64,000 nucleotides of DNA from CAIYRG01 sp964494505 (GTDB lineage Bacteria > Pseudomonadota > Alphaproteobacteria > Micropepsales > Micropepsaceae), in NCBI GenBank assembly GCA_964494505.1, contig CAZBRO010000007.1:124001-188000 (forward strand). Reading direction: 5' to 3'. The translations under genes were made by a program, and so were the position numbers. The notes under the pieces are model-generated. The model searched no databases and was not told the DNA's origin. It saw nothing but the letters and a program-made list of their open reading frames with translations. How positions within the stretch are numbered: the stretch's first letter is position 1; each line of letters begins with the position of its first letter. Shown in pieces: positions 17,765 through 26,876 of the stretch.

Positions 17765-19234
17765 GTGATTTTGCTATCCGGTTTGCGCGGCTTGGCCGCC
17801 GCTCTTGCGCTTTCGATGCTAGCCGATTCCGCTCTTGCAGCAGACGTGGCGCCGGCACCGCCTGGGCTCGTGCAGCCACCTCCCGATGTCCAAATCAGTT
17901 TCGCATATTTCGAGCAGCGGCTCTCGGCTTTCGGCCACTGGATTTCGCATCCCGTCTGGGGCGAGGTCTGGCAGCCGGACGCTGGCCGCAATTTCCGGCC
18001 CTACTTCTACGGGTATTGGCAAAATACCAGCGATTATGGCTGGCTTTGGGTCTCGAATGAGCCTTACGGCGACATCGTCTACCATTATGGCCGCTGGGTT
18101 TATGACCCAAATTTTGGCTGGCTCTGGGTGCCCGGCTATATCTGGGCGCCGAGTTGGGTCGCCTGGCGCGAGGCCGACGGTTATATCGGCTGGCTTCCTC
18201 TGCCGCCGGGCTATCAGGACTTCGCGCTTTCCGAAGCAGCGCCCGCATACGGCCCGAGCGATCTCTACGGCTACCAATATTTCTATGGTAGCAATTTTGC
18301 TCCGGATGCGTTCGCGGGTTTGTGGCTTTTCGTCCCTTTACAGGAGTTCGGGCACAGCGATAGACGCCCATATGTCGTAGATAAGGATCGCCTGGGTGAA
18401 CTTTATCGCCGCTCGCGCGATCGTACGCATTACGAGCACGACCGCGACCATGACAGGATTGTCGACCGCTCCGTAGACGCAGATGAATTGGAGCGGGCCG
18501 GCAATCGCAATTTCGCGCCGCAGCCCGGGCGGCGCTTTCTGCGTCAGGGCACGCCTGTCGTTTCGGTCACCGAAGGTCAGGACATTGCGCGTCACGACCA
18601 TGAACGCGACCGGAGCCGTCCTATCGCAAGCGGGGTGATCTCGCCAAACTATGCCGCGCCTGCTGGCGCCGGAAGCAACCTCGCCCAGCCCGATCCGGTA
18701 CGCGCTCCTCTGCCCCCGCCATTTCTTGGGCGGCGCGATGCCCGGCAGGGACAGGGTGAGAATGGCCCTCTGCCCTATGGCGGTGACGCACTCCCGGGTA
18801 GTGGGCCGGGAGTTATTTTCCCGCCCCGCAACGCGCGCCCACGCTCGCCCGAACCCTACCGTTCCGCATCCGGACCGGCGCAACCGGTTGCGCCGAATAC
18901 TCCGTCCACGGAGGGTTTGCGAGGGCGAGAAATCGCTCCGGGACTGGGACCTCAGGCGGTGCCGCAAATGGGGACTGCCCGCGACCTTTCGCGCGGGCAA
19001 ATGCGCGGATTGGGTCAACCGATTGCGCCTGCTCTATCAGCGCCGGGTATGGCGGTGTCTGTACCCCCAAATGCCATGCCGGGAGCCGTTCTACGCCCGG
19101 TGCCACCCATCGCCCCGGTAGCGCCCCCCTCCGCCCAACCGGCTGTACCGGCGGCCGCTGTGCCGGCACCGCGGTCGGGGCCCGTCTCCCCGCAAAAATC
19201 GCCTTTTCCGTCGGATCGTGGGACCCTCCGATGA
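17765..19234 (+). CDS. DUF6600-like surface/periplasmic protein with proline-rich tail
   Basis: About 489 residues. GTG at 17765 preceded by GGAG gives a signal peptide ending near DSALAAD. Residues about 45-170 carry tryptophan/tyrosine-rich repeats (HPVWGEVWQP, YFYGYWQ, YHYGRWVYDPNFGWLWVPG, WAPSWVAWR, GWLPLPPGY) typical of the DUF6600 group, often found with FecR-like envelope proteins. The rest is charged (HYEHDRDHDR) and then strongly proline-rich, probably disordered and wall-spanning. Function unknown; envelope association is inferred. Confidence 0.75.
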   Translation: MILLSGLRGLAAALALSMLADSALAADVAPAPPGLVQPPPDVQISFAYFEQRLSAFGHWISHPVWGEVWQPDAGRNFRPYFYGYWQNTSDYGWLWVSNEPYGDIVYHYGRWVYDPNFGWLWVPGYIWAPSWVAWREADGYIGWLPLPPGYQDFALSEAAPAYGPSDLYGYQYFYGSNFAPDAFAGLWLFVPLQEFGHSDRRPYVVDKDRLGELYRRSRDRTHYEHDRDHDRIVDRSVDADELERAGNRNFAPQPGRRFLRQGTPVVSVTEGQDIARHDHERDRSRPIASGVISPNYAAPAGAGSNLAQPDPVRAPLPPPFLGRRDARQGQGENGPLPYGGDALPGSGPGVIFPPRNARPRSPEPYRSASGPAQPVAPNTPSTEGLRGREIAPGLGPQAVPQMGTARDLSRGQMRGLGQPIAPALSAPGMAVSVPPNAMPGAVLRPVPPIAPVAPPSAQPAVPAAAVPAPRSGPVSPQKSPFPSDRGTLR

Positions 19235-19548
19235 ACGCATATGGGTCCGGACGCTCGGAGCACGCGGTTGTGAGCGTCCGTTCGCCCAGCAGTTGCCGGT
19301 CCTTCCGGTCTTTTCGTCGCAGAGCATGAGAATGATTGATTGCGCTTGGATTTTCGGTTACGTCCGGCAATCGCGGAAGCGGCGGTAACGAGAAAGACGG
19401 CCGCAAAGGGGGATATTTCCACATCCGTGGATCGATGAATTCGGATGTCATCTTTTGGATGATGTCCGGGGGCGGGTTGCGGAGGCCGCTCGCTGACCAC
19501 GGCCCGCGCAGAAGTAGGGTTAAGGCTCTGTAAAGGGGATGGACCATC

Positions 19549-19650
19549 ATGAAGAGGTTGTTAAAATGCCTCCTGATGGGTTATGAGGAAGGACCCTGCA
19601 GATACGACCCTGTGGGAGCGCCAAAGTTGACTTTGGCCTTGGGTGGATAA
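19549..19650 (+). CDS. candidate 33-residue leader peptide upstream of tonB
   Basis: ATG to TAA frame encoding MKRLLKCLLMGYEEGPCRYD and 13 more residues, ending 21 bases before tonB. A GGGG run lies ten bases before the ATG, a plausible but weak ribosome binding site. Its second half overlaps the hairpin at 19620-19637, an arrangement compatible with translational attenuation. It could equally be chance. Confidence 0.25.
   Translation: MKRLLKCLLMGYEEGPCRYDPVGAPKLTLALGG
19620..19637. promoter_or_regulatory. hairpin in the tonB leader
   Basis: GCCAAAGTTGACTTTGGC folds into a perfect 7-bp stem with a TTGA loop, 34 bases before the tonB ATG. It may be an operator or a leader structure; no U-tract follows, so it is not an obvious terminator. 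Confidence 0.35.
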
Positions 19651-19671
19651 GCAATTTCGGGCACTTAAGCG

Positions 19672-20343
19672 ATGACAACACTACAAGAACTCCGTCCCGT
19701 TCATGGGAAGCCGCTCAAGAAGAACCGTACGATTGGCGTTGCCGCTGCACTTGCGTTTACGGGCAGCGCAGGGTTTGCGTTGTACGTCGGTTTGAATGGC
19801 GCTCTCATCACGCTGGTAAAGGAAAATATTAAGGCGGTGGTGACGACCGAAGAGGTCAAGAATGAGACGCCGCCGCCGCCGCCACCGCCGGACTTCAAGC
19901 CGCCGCCGGTGAACGCGATTGTGCCCGAAGTGACGATTGATCTTGCAGCGGCGCCGCCGCCGCCGGTCACCAACGCGATCAGCAACACGCCGCCGCCGCC
20001 GCCCGCGCCACCCAAACCAGTTGTGACGGCGCCGCCGCCGCCGCCACCACCGCCTCCTCCTCCGACGCCGCCCGTCGCTACGACAAGTCATGCGGTGACT
20101 GCGGATGATTATCCGCCGGTTTCAATCCGCTTGCAGGAGCAGGGCAAGGTTCAGATTAAATACACGATCGGCCCCGAGGGTTCGGTCAGCGAATGTGCGG
20201 TGACGATGTCGAGCGGCAAGCCACGCTTGGACGACGCCGCCTGCACCATGGTAAAAAAGCGCTGGAAATTTAAGCCCGCCACGCAGGATGGCAAGGCAGT
20301 GGCTGTATCGGTCCCTGCGGAAGTGATTTTCGCGCTAAAGTGA
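19672..20343 (+). CDS. tonB: TonB-type energy transducer
   Basis: A 223-residue TonB protein that carries proton-motive energy from ExbBD to outer-membrane receptors. One N-terminal transmembrane helix (about 22-45), a long proline-rich periplasmic spacer (about 64-132, including an eleven-proline run), and a C-terminal TonB domain with YPPVSIRLQEQGKVQIKYTI and CTMVKKRWKFKPA. The cysteine pair in the C-terminal domain (SECAV and DAACT) is common in alphaproteobacterial TonBs. First gene of a tonB-exbB-exbD-exbD-TPR-TPR operon. Confidence 0.92.
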   Translation: MTTLQELRPVHGKPLKKNRTIGVAAALAFTGSAGFALYVGLNGALITLVKENIKAVVTTEEVKNETPPPPPPPDFKPPPVNAIVPEVTIDLAAAPPPPVTNAISNTPPPPPAPPKPVVTAPPPPPPPPPPPTPPVATTSHAVTADDYPPVSIRLQEQGKVQIKYTIGPEGSVSECAVTMSSGKPRLDDAACTMVKKRWKFKPATQDGKAVAVSVPAEVIFALK

Positions 20344-20463
20344 GGAATGCCGGCGTGGCCGGACTACCGGAATGCTGCTGAAACGGTCTTCCGTGACATC
20401 TGACGAATGAACCTTTTGACTGGCGGACGCTTGGTCGTCCTTCTTAAAACGGAGCAGAGTAGA

Positions 20464-21297
20464 ATGAACGCGAAGACCTTGACGATCGCTTCCGCCTTCG
20501 TCGCTTTCATGATGGTTGCCGGCCCGGTCAGTGCTCAGACGGCGCCCGATGCCGGCGCTCCCGCAGCGACGGCGCCTGCCGATGCTGCGGCTACACCTGC
20601 TGCCCCCGGCGATGCCGGAGCTGCTGGTGTGAATCCCCCCGGGACCGCCAGTGTGGAAAATCCCTATGGCCTGAAGGCGCTCGTTACGACCGGCGATTTC
20701 GTATCGCACGGCGTGCTGACCCTTCTTCTGATCATGTCGTTGGGCACCTGGTACATCTTCGTTACCAAGTTCGTTGAACAGGCAAAGCTGCTTGGTCAGG
20801 CCAAGACGACGGAGAAGAAGTTCTGGACAGCGTCGAACCTGGAAGAAGGTATCGACAAGCTCGGCAAGAACAACGTGTTCCGCAACGTTGCGGAGCGTGG
20901 CCAGCAGGCGATGGCCCGCCAGGGCGGGCTCCTCTCGCAAGCGGATTGGGTGCAGATGTCCTTGAATCGCGCCGTCGAAGAAGAGAATGCGCGCCTCAGT
21001 GGCGGTATCTCATTCCTGGCTTCGGTGGGTTCGACGTCGCCCTTCGTTGGCTTGTTCGGAACGGTTTGGGGCATTCTGAACGCCTTGACCGCCATCGGCG
21101 TTGCCGGCCAGGCATCGATCGACAAAGTCGCGGGCCCGGTGGGTGAGGCGCTCATCATGACGGCGCTTGGTCTTCTGGTCGCGGTGCCGGCGGTGCTTTG
21201 CTACAACTTCCTTGTTCGTCGCAATAAGGTGCTGAGCGAGAAGTTCCGTTCCTTCGCGAACGATCTTCAGACCTATCTGCTGTCGTCCAAGCGCTAA
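20464..21297 (+). CDS. exbB: ExbB/TolQ-type proton channel subunit
   Basis: MotA/TolQ/ExbB family, 277 residues. It has an N-terminal signal-like segment ending GPVSAQ followed by an Ala/Pro-rich stretch, a first core helix near 75-98 (VLTLLLIMSLGTWYIFVTKF), and the characteristic paired helices with SVGSTSPFVGLFGTVWGI (about 185-203) and ALIMTALGLLVAVPAVLCYN. The long N-terminal extension is normal for ExbB in TonB clusters of this lineage. ATG 20464 is chosen because it yields the signal segment; an earlier in-frame ATG lies at 20407. Confidence 0.92.
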   Translation: MNAKTLTIASAFVAFMMVAGPVSAQTAPDAGAPAATAPADAAATPAAPGDAGAAGVNPPGTASVENPYGLKALVTTGDFVSHGVLTLLLIMSLGTWYIFVTKFVEQAKLLGQAKTTEKKFWTASNLEEGIDKLGKNNVFRNVAERGQQAMARQGGLLSQADWVQMSLNRAVEEENARLSGGISFLASVGSTSPFVGLFGTVWGILNALTAIGVAGQASIDKVAGPVGEALIMTALGLLVAVPAVLCYNFLVRRNKVLSEKFRSFANDLQTYLLSSKR

Positions 21298-21333
21298 CCG
21301 TTTGATCGGGCGCTATTTGAAAGGACGTTTGCC

Positions 21334-21759
21334 ATGTCGATGAGCTTGCCCGGCGCCGACGAGGAAGATGATGTAAACTCGACCATCAACACGACCCCAT
21401 TGGTCGACATCATGTTGGTGCTCCTGATCATCTTTCTCATCACCATTCCTGTAGTGATCAAGTCGGTGCCGATCACGCTTCCGGTGGCGACGAATATCGT
21501 CACCATCACGAAACCGGAAAACATCACCCTCGCTGTGGATAGGGACGGGAACTATTATTGGAACGACGCACCAGTCACAAACGACGACATGCTGAGCATG
21601 TTGCGGGATGTGGCCGTGAAAGTTCCCCAACCCGAAGTCCATATCCGAGGCGACAAGGACACCCGCTTCGAGAATATCGGCAGAGTGCTCGCCGACTTGC
21701 AGCGTTCGGCGATTCTAAAGGTTGGTTTCATAACCAATCCTGAACCCAAAGTATTCTGA
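21334..21759 (+). CDS. exbD: ExbD-type stator protein, first copy
   Basis: A 141-residue single-pass protein. The short cytosolic N-terminus leads into STINTTPLVDIMLVLLIIFL, in which the aspartate at the start of the membrane helix is the proton-carrying residue of ExbD/TolR. The periplasmic domain has VHIRGDKDTRFENI, the usual ExbD C-terminal signature. Spacing of 36 bases to exbB and 22 to the next exbD supports one transcript. Two ExbD copies in one TonB cluster are common in Caulobacter-like bacteria and Xanthomonas. Confidence 0.93.
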   Translation: MSMSLPGADEEDDVNSTINTTPLVDIMLVLLIIFLITIPVVIKSVPITLPVATNIVTITKPENITLAVDRDGNYYWNDAPVTNDDMLSMLRDVAVKVPQPEVHIRGDKDTRFENIGRVLADLQRSAILKVGFITNPEPKVF

Positions 21760-21781
21760 GTTAGGAAGAGAGGTAGCGCCC

Positions 21782-22213
21782 ATGTCGATGAGCGTTGGAT
21801 CGCCCGGTGGCGAAAATGAAGTCATGGTGGAGATGAACACGACGCCGTTGATCGACGTCATGCTCGTGCTGCTTGTGATGCTGATTGTCACAATTCCGAT
21901 CCAAACACATGCGGTGAAGCTCGACCTGCCGCAAGCGCAGGCGAATCCACCTCCCCCGACCCAGCAGCCGGTCGTCGTCGACCTGGAGATCGATTTCGAC
22001 GGGACGCCGATTTGGAACGGCACGCCCGTTCCAAATCGGGCCCAGCTCGACAAATACTTTCAGGATATCTCTAACCAGATTCCTCAACCCGAGGTACATC
22101 TGAGGCCGAATCGGCTCGCCAAATATGACGCGGTGGCGCGCGCCCTCGCCGATGCACAGCGGCTCGGCGTGACGAAGATTGGTTTTGTCGGCACCGATCA
22201 ATATATTCAGTAG
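21782..22213 (+). CDS. exbD: ExbD-type stator protein, second copy
   Basis: A 143-residue paralogue of the preceding ExbD with MVEMNTTPLIDVMLVLLVML holding the conserved membrane aspartate, and a proline-rich linker (ANPPPPTQQP) before the periplasmic domain with VHLRPNRLAKYDA. The divergence of the periplasmic part from the first copy suggests the two form a heteromer or have different partners. Confidence 0.92.
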   Translation: MSMSVGSPGGENEVMVEMNTTPLIDVMLVLLVMLIVTIPIQTHAVKLDLPQAQANPPPPTQQPVVVDLEIDFDGTPIWNGTPVPNRAQLDKYFQDISNQIPQPEVHLRPNRLAKYDAVARALADAQRLGVTKIGFVGTDQYIQ

Positions 22214-22292
22214 GCACTCAGGGTTTTTGGGGGCGTTTGGGGGCGGCGTCTGCACCTGTTGCGGGCGTCGTTTCGAACGAAAGAGGAAACCA

Positions 22293-23513
22293 ATGAACAA
22301 GACGACACGCGCGATTTCGGCGGCCCTTCTGATGGGCGCTTCGGTTGTTGCATCAGGATTGGTAGCCGGCACACCGGCCTATGCCGCGGCGGCCCCTGCC
22401 TTCAAACTCGATAATAAGGATAAGGCTCTTTACGACGCTGTCACAGGTGCTCAGGCGGATGCCCGGGCCGGCCGCTATCCAGAGGCGATAGCAAAGGCCA
22501 AGCAAGCCGACGGTCTGCCGAACAAACCGGCAGGGCTTTCCCCTGCACTTCACCAGATGATCCTAGGCTGGGCCGTTCAGGCGAAGGACTACAACGGCGC
22601 GCTCGATCAGGTTGAGAAGATGATTGCCGCCAACGAGGGCAACAAGACCGAAAACCTTAAACAGGCCCTGGCTATTTCCTTCATGACGAAGAACCAGGCG
22701 AAGCAGAAGCAATATGCCGACCAGCTCGGGGGAAATCTGGACAATGAAACGCGGCTCGCCATTGCGAGCCAAATGGCCAATGCCGGTCAGTTCAAGGAAG
22801 CACTTACCTACGCGCAGCCGGCCTTGGAAGGGAACGTTTCCGAAGCGGCCTTGAAGTTCCAGCAGGCCACCTATTTCAGGATGAACGACGCCAACGGGCG
22901 CCGGGCGGCGCTTGAGCAACTGGTGTCGAACTATCCCAAGCCCGAATATTGGCACGATCTGTTGCAACTCGCCCGCAATCAGAAGGGACTGAATGACGAA
23001 CAGGCGATGGATATCTACCGCCTGCGGCTCGCGGTCGGCGATTTGAAGACCGTCGACGATTATTTTGAAGCGGTGCAGGAAGCCTTGGTCGCCGGCTATC
23101 CCGCCGAAGCCAAGGCAATGCTCGATAAAGCGGCAGCAGCGAAATTGCTCAACGGGGAACGGGCGGGGCGCCTCGTAAAGACGACCGATCAGCAAGTGGC
23201 GGCGAACGCGAGCGTTCAAGCCGATCTCCAGAAGAAGGCTGCCACCGATCCGAATGCTGGCGTCAAGCTGGGGCTTTCCTATTGGAGCAACGGCAAGAGC
23301 AAGGAAGCTGAGGACGCGATCCGGAGCGGCATGAATGGAAAACTTGCCGATCCAGACGGCGCCAAGATTGCGCTAGGCCACGCGCTTCTCGGCCAGGGTA
23401 AGAAGCAGGATGCGATCAATGCCTTCGACTCGGTGGCCAAGAACAGCAAGGATGCTCCGATCGCGCGGTTATGGGCCATCTATGCTCGTCGGGCCGAATC
23501 CGCCAAGGGGTAG
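22293..23513 (+). CDS. periplasmic TPR-like protein, first paralogue
   Basis: About 406 residues with a signal peptide ending near GTPAYAA. The mature part is helical and alanine/lysine-rich with degenerate tetratricopeptide repeats (for example YPEAIAKAKQADGLPN, QFKEALTYAQPALEGN, KSKEAEDAIRSGMNGK and KQDAINAFDSVAKN). Its place at the end of the tonB-exbBD operon suggests a periplasmic scaffold for TonB-dependent transport, a context-based inference. AGAGGAAA precedes the ATG at 22293. The C-terminal 90 residues align with those of the next gene. Confidence 0.8.
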   Translation: MNKTTRAISAALLMGASVVASGLVAGTPAYAAAAPAFKLDNKDKALYDAVTGAQADARAGRYPEAIAKAKQADGLPNKPAGLSPALHQMILGWAVQAKDYNGALDQVEKMIAANEGNKTENLKQALAISFMTKNQAKQKQYADQLGGNLDNETRLAIASQMANAGQFKEALTYAQPALEGNVSEAALKFQQATYFRMNDANGRRAALEQLVSNYPKPEYWHDLLQLARNQKGLNDEQAMDIYRLRLAVGDLKTVDDYFEAVQEALVAGYPAEAKAMLDKAAAAKLLNGERAGRLVKTTDQQVAANASVQADLQKKAATDPNAGVKLGLSYWSNGKSKEAEDAIRSGMNGKLADPDGAKIALGHALLGQGKKQDAINAFDSVAKNSKDAPIARLWAIYARRAESAKG

Positions 23514-23671
23514 AATCCGCCATTCGTTTGCCATAAAATTGCATCATCGATATCACCTGGGTGGGCGCGATTAGCACCTGCCCAGACGTGATTTGGGAAG
23601 CGAGCGGCTGGCTGACCGTGGCTATCGCCAGGGGTCGCTGGGCTCCACGTGGAAGTAGGAAGAGGAAAACC

Positions 23672-24922
23672 ATGAACAAACTCATTCGGCGCGCTGCCTT
23701 GGCCGCTCTCATTTCCGCCGTGTCGGTAGCCGCGATGACGGCGCTGACGCCCGTTCAAGCTGCTCCGGCACGGGGCCAAGCCAATGCAAAGGCGGCACCC
23801 GGTCCAACGGTGCGCACGGCAGTCGGCAAGCCTCTGCAAGAGGCGCAAAAAGCAACAGAAATGAAGGATTTTGCGACTGCGTTGGCCAAGGCCAAGGAGG
23901 CAGACGCGGTCAAGGACAAGACGCCGTACGAAGAGTATATGGTTGCAAAATATATCGGTTTCGTTGCAATCAACCAGCCGATGCCGGATTACCCGGCTGC
24001 GACTGTTGCCTACAATCGCCAAGTCGCATCGGGCGCCGCTCCAGATATGGAAAAGGCCACGATGTACGGCGTCGCGCTGCGCCTGAATTATCAGGCCATG
24101 GATTATGCGGCCGTGATCAAGGATGCAACCGAGCTTCAGGCGATACAGCCGCTCGACGACACTGCTTACCTCGTGCTTATCCAGTCTTATTACAACACCA
24201 TGGATTACGCCAATGCAGCCATGGCCTCGAAAGCGGAACTGGCCGCCAAGGTAGCCGCCGGCATGAAGCCTGGCGAGGACGTTCTGGGACTTCTGCTCAA
24301 TGCTCAGATCAAGAGCAAGGACGAAGCAGGCGCGCGCGAGACGTTAGATCAGATGGCCGTCGTCTCTAAGAAACCCGAGGTCTGGGACCAGGTGATGGAT
24401 TTTGCGCTCGGCGCGCAGGGCATTTCCGATCACCAACTTCTGAATCTGTACAGGTTGGCTATTCTGGTCGGCACCATGAAAGATACCGACTACAACGCAA
24501 TGGCAACAATTGATCTGCAAAACGGGCTTCCGGCGGAAGCCAAGTCAGTTTTGACGAAGGCGAATAAGACCGGTGAGCTTCTTACTCAGGCCAATCAACT
24601 CGCAGCGCGCGACCAGGAAGCGCTGCCGGCGCTTGCCGCTGAAGCCGCCAAACAGACGAACGGTGAGGTCGACGTCAAGCTGGGTGAATCCTATTTCACC
24701 TATGGCCGTTTTGACGAAGCAATCGCCGCTCTTCAGAAGGGGATCGAGAAGGGCGGGCTGAAAGATGCCGCCGATGCGCAGACGACGCTTGGCATCGTGC
24801 TCTATGCGGCCGGGAAGAAGCCGGACGCGATTGCCGCACTGGAGAAAGCCGCCGCAATGGGCGGGGCCGGAGGCGGTGTCGCGCATGTCTGGAGTCTCTA
24901 CGGCAAGCGCGAAGCGGCGTAG
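23672..24922 (+). CDS. periplasmic TPR-like protein, second paralogue
   Basis: About 416 residues with a signal peptide (MNKLIRRAALAALISAVSVA, cleavage near PVQAAPA). Like its neighbour it consists of TPR-like helices and ends with a matching module (VDVKLGESYFTYGRFDEAI, KPDAIAALEKAAAMGG, VWSLYGKREA). A 158-base gap separates it from the first copy and could hold an own promoter. The AGAGGAAAACC before ATG 23672 nearly repeats the site of the first copy, consistent with tandem duplication. Confidence 0.8.
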   Translation: MNKLIRRAALAALISAVSVAAMTALTPVQAAPARGQANAKAAPGPTVRTAVGKPLQEAQKATEMKDFATALAKAKEADAVKDKTPYEEYMVAKYIGFVAINQPMPDYPAATVAYNRQVASGAAPDMEKATMYGVALRLNYQAMDYAAVIKDATELQAIQPLDDTAYLVLIQSYYNTMDYANAAMASKAELAAKVAAGMKPGEDVLGLLLNAQIKSKDEAGARETLDQMAVVSKKPEVWDQVMDFALGAQGISDHQLLNLYRLAILVGTMKDTDYNAMATIDLQNGLPAEAKSVLTKANKTGELLTQANQLAARDQEALPALAAEAAKQTNGEVDVKLGESYFTYGRFDEAIAALQKGIEKGGLKDAADAQTTLGIVLYAAGKKPDAIAALEKAAAMGGAGGGVAHVWSLYGKREAA

Positions 24923-25027
24923 GATTGTTCCATTCAGGATTGAAGAAAGGGGGTGCGGTGGCTATCGCGCCCTCTTTCGCATTTGTGGACACGTTACCCT
25001 CGCGCCTTTTTCGCGAATCTGCGCTAA

Positions 25028-25732
25028 ATGGCCGCAATGGCGGGCCTGCTGACACCGGCGGAATGGGAGGCGCTGGCCTTGAGCCTGCGTGTGGCCTTCG
25101 TTGCGGTGATGGCCGGGCTGCCTTTTGCGTTCCTCGCCGCTCTGGTTCTCGCCCGCTGTCGGTTTCCCGGCAAGGCGCTGTTCGACGGAATCGTACATCT
25201 CCCTCTGGTTCTTCCGCCTGTCGCTCTCGGCTATCTTTTGCTGATCTCCTTCGGGACGCGAGCGCCTCTGGGTGCATTCCTACTGGCGAATTTCGGCATT
25301 CGTTTCGTTTTCAGCTGGACGGGGGCTGCGCTTGCCTCGGCGATCCTGACGTTTCCCTTCCAGGTGCGGGCGATCCGGCTTTCGCTGGAAGCGGAAAGCG
25401 CAGGGATTGCCGAAGCCGCCGAATGTCTAGGTGCCGGACCTCTTGATCGCGTCTTCAGTCTTCACATTCCACTGGCCGCCCCCGGAATTCTGGCGGGCCT
25501 CGTCACGGCGTTTGCGGCCTGCCTCGGAGAGTTCGGGGCCATAATCACATTCGTCTCCAATATTCCCGGTGAAACCCGCACCCTTCCACTGGCGATCTTC
25601 ACCGCCATCCAGACGCCAGGTGGGGAAGAAGCTGCAGCTCGCTTGGCTACCCTCTCTATCGCGCTCGCTTTGCTCGGACTCGTGCTGGCCGATTGGGTGT
25701 CGCGGCGCATGCGGAGAATCGTTGGGGCATGA
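25028..25732 (+). CDS. modB: molybdate ABC transporter permease
   Basis: Inner-membrane permease of 234 residues with about five to six helices and the binding-protein-dependent transport signature around AAECLGAGPLDRVFSLHIPL (EAA loop, about 138-157). FAACLGEFGAIITFVSNIPGETRTLPLAIF is cut here into its parts GEFGAIITFVSN and ETRTLPLAIF, both characteristic of ModB. The gene overlaps modC by the ATGA tetranucleotide. A modA binding-protein gene is not next to it, which is unusual. Molybdate uptake would serve the molybdenum hydroxylase at 56.6-60.3 kb. Confidence 0.9.
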   Translation: MAAMAGLLTPAEWEALALSLRVAFVAVMAGLPFAFLAALVLARCRFPGKALFDGIVHLPLVLPPVALGYLLLISFGTRAPLGAFLLANFGIRFVFSWTGAALASAILTFPFQVRAIRLSLEAESAGIAEAAECLGAGPLDRVFSLHIPLAAPGILAGLVTAFAACLGEFGAIITFVSNIPGETRTLPLAIFTAIQTPGGEEAAARLATLSIALALLGLVLADWVSRRMRRIVGA

Positions 25733-26814
25733 GCGAAGGTATTTGGCTGCGTCATGAACTCGGCGTGTTCAAGCTGGATGCTTCATTTGCATTCGGTGAT
25801 GCGCCGGGCGTGACAGCGCTGTTCGGCGCGTCGGGTGCAGGCAAATCCACTATCATTCATGCGATTGCCGGACTTTTGCGCCCCCAATCGGGCCGAGTGA
25901 CGTTAAACGGACAAGTCCTGCTCGATACCGAGCGTGGAATTTTCATTCCAGCACGCCGGCGGCGCATCGGAGTGGTGTTCCAGGATTTGCGTCTTTTTCC
26001 GCATTTGAGTGTGCGCTCCAACCTCGTCTACGGCATGCGACGGGCCCGTTTGCCCAGCAGTAATCCGGCGCTTCGGAGGACTGTGCAACTTCTCGGTCTC
26101 GAGGGGTTGCTTGAGCGCAAACCTAGTATGCTTTCCGGCGGAGAGCGTTCGCGCACGGCGCTCGGACGAGCGCTGCTGATGAACCCGCGCGCTCTCCTGT
26201 TGGATGAGCCGCTTGCCGCGCTTGATGCCCCGAAAAAAGCCGAGATTCTTCCGTATCTCGAACGGCTGGTGCACGAAACGAAAATTCCCATGCTCTATGT
26301 CAGCCATTCGCTCGACGAGGTGGCGCAGTTGGCCGACCGCATGGTCGTGCTGAACGGCGGGCGTGTGGTGGCCGAAGGTTCCCTCTTCGACGTGACCGCC
26401 CAGCTCGATCTCTTCACTGGTGCGCATCGGTTGCCCGGCGCCGTTCTGGAAGCAACAATCGCTTGCCATGATCTGTCACATGGGCTTTCCGAACTCGCTT
26501 TCGCGGGCGGTACACTGATTGTGCCAGCCATCCCGCGTCCCGTCGGAGATAAGGTCCGTATACGGATTGACGCAGACGACGTGATGCTGGCGCTTGTCCG
26601 CCCGGAAGGCGTCAGCGCCAACAATGTGCTCCCTGCCGCCATAACCGCTATCAGGCAGGACGGGGCGAACGCCGACGTGCAGCTCGCGCTCGGTGGCGCG
26701 CATCTGATCGCGCGCATTACCAGCCGTTCACTGGAACGATTGGAGCTCAAACCCGCCACGCGCGTTTTCGCGCTGATCAAATCTGTGACTGTGGGCGGGC
26801 GCGAACAGGCCTGA
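25729..26814 (+). CDS. modC: molybdate ABC transporter ATP-binding protein
   Basis: ATPase of 361 residues. Walker A GASGAGKST near residue 36, Q-loop VVFQDLRLFPHL, signature LSGGERSRTALGRALL, Walker B ALLLDEPLAALD and the H-loop YVSHSLDE are all present. The signature has S-R-T where Q-R-V is usual, which should not abolish function. The C-terminal third (about 290-355) is a molybdate-binding TOBE/MOP-like domain (SANNVLPAAITAI, VQLALGGAHLIARIT). Translationally coupled to modB. Confidence 0.93.
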   Translation: MSEGIWLRHELGVFKLDASFAFGDAPGVTALFGASGAGKSTIIHAIAGLLRPQSGRVTLNGQVLLDTERGIFIPARRRRIGVVFQDLRLFPHLSVRSNLVYGMRRARLPSSNPALRRTVQLLGLEGLLERKPSMLSGGERSRTALGRALLMNPRALLLDEPLAALDAPKKAEILPYLERLVHETKIPMLYVSHSLDEVAQLADRMVVLNGGRVVAEGSLFDVTAQLDLFTGAHRLPGAVLEATIACHDLSHGLSELAFAGGTLIVPAIPRPVGDKVRIRIDADDVMLALVRPEGVSANNVLPAAITAIRQDGANADVQLALGGAHLIARITSRSLERLELKPATRVFALIKSVTVGGREQA

Positions 26815-26876
26815 GCTTAAACCGCCGCCCCCGGCGTGCTAGCGTCGCTCAAGGCCCAGTCCTTCGGAGTAGCCCC

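Larger units (their letters stand above)
19235..19671. other. 437-base intergenic region upstream of tonB
   Basis: No substantial gene on either strand. It must hold the promoter of the TonB operon. I see a 33-codon candidate small reading frame at 19549-19650 and a 7-bp hairpin at 19620-19637, both listed separately. No clear Fur box was found by eye. Confidence 0.6.

Noticed and set aside
19869..20070. CCG/GCC triplet tract in tonB as an unstable phase-variation repeat
   Set aside because: It encodes the proline-rich spacer normal for TonB; the triplets are interrupted and in frame, so length changes would not switch the gene off.
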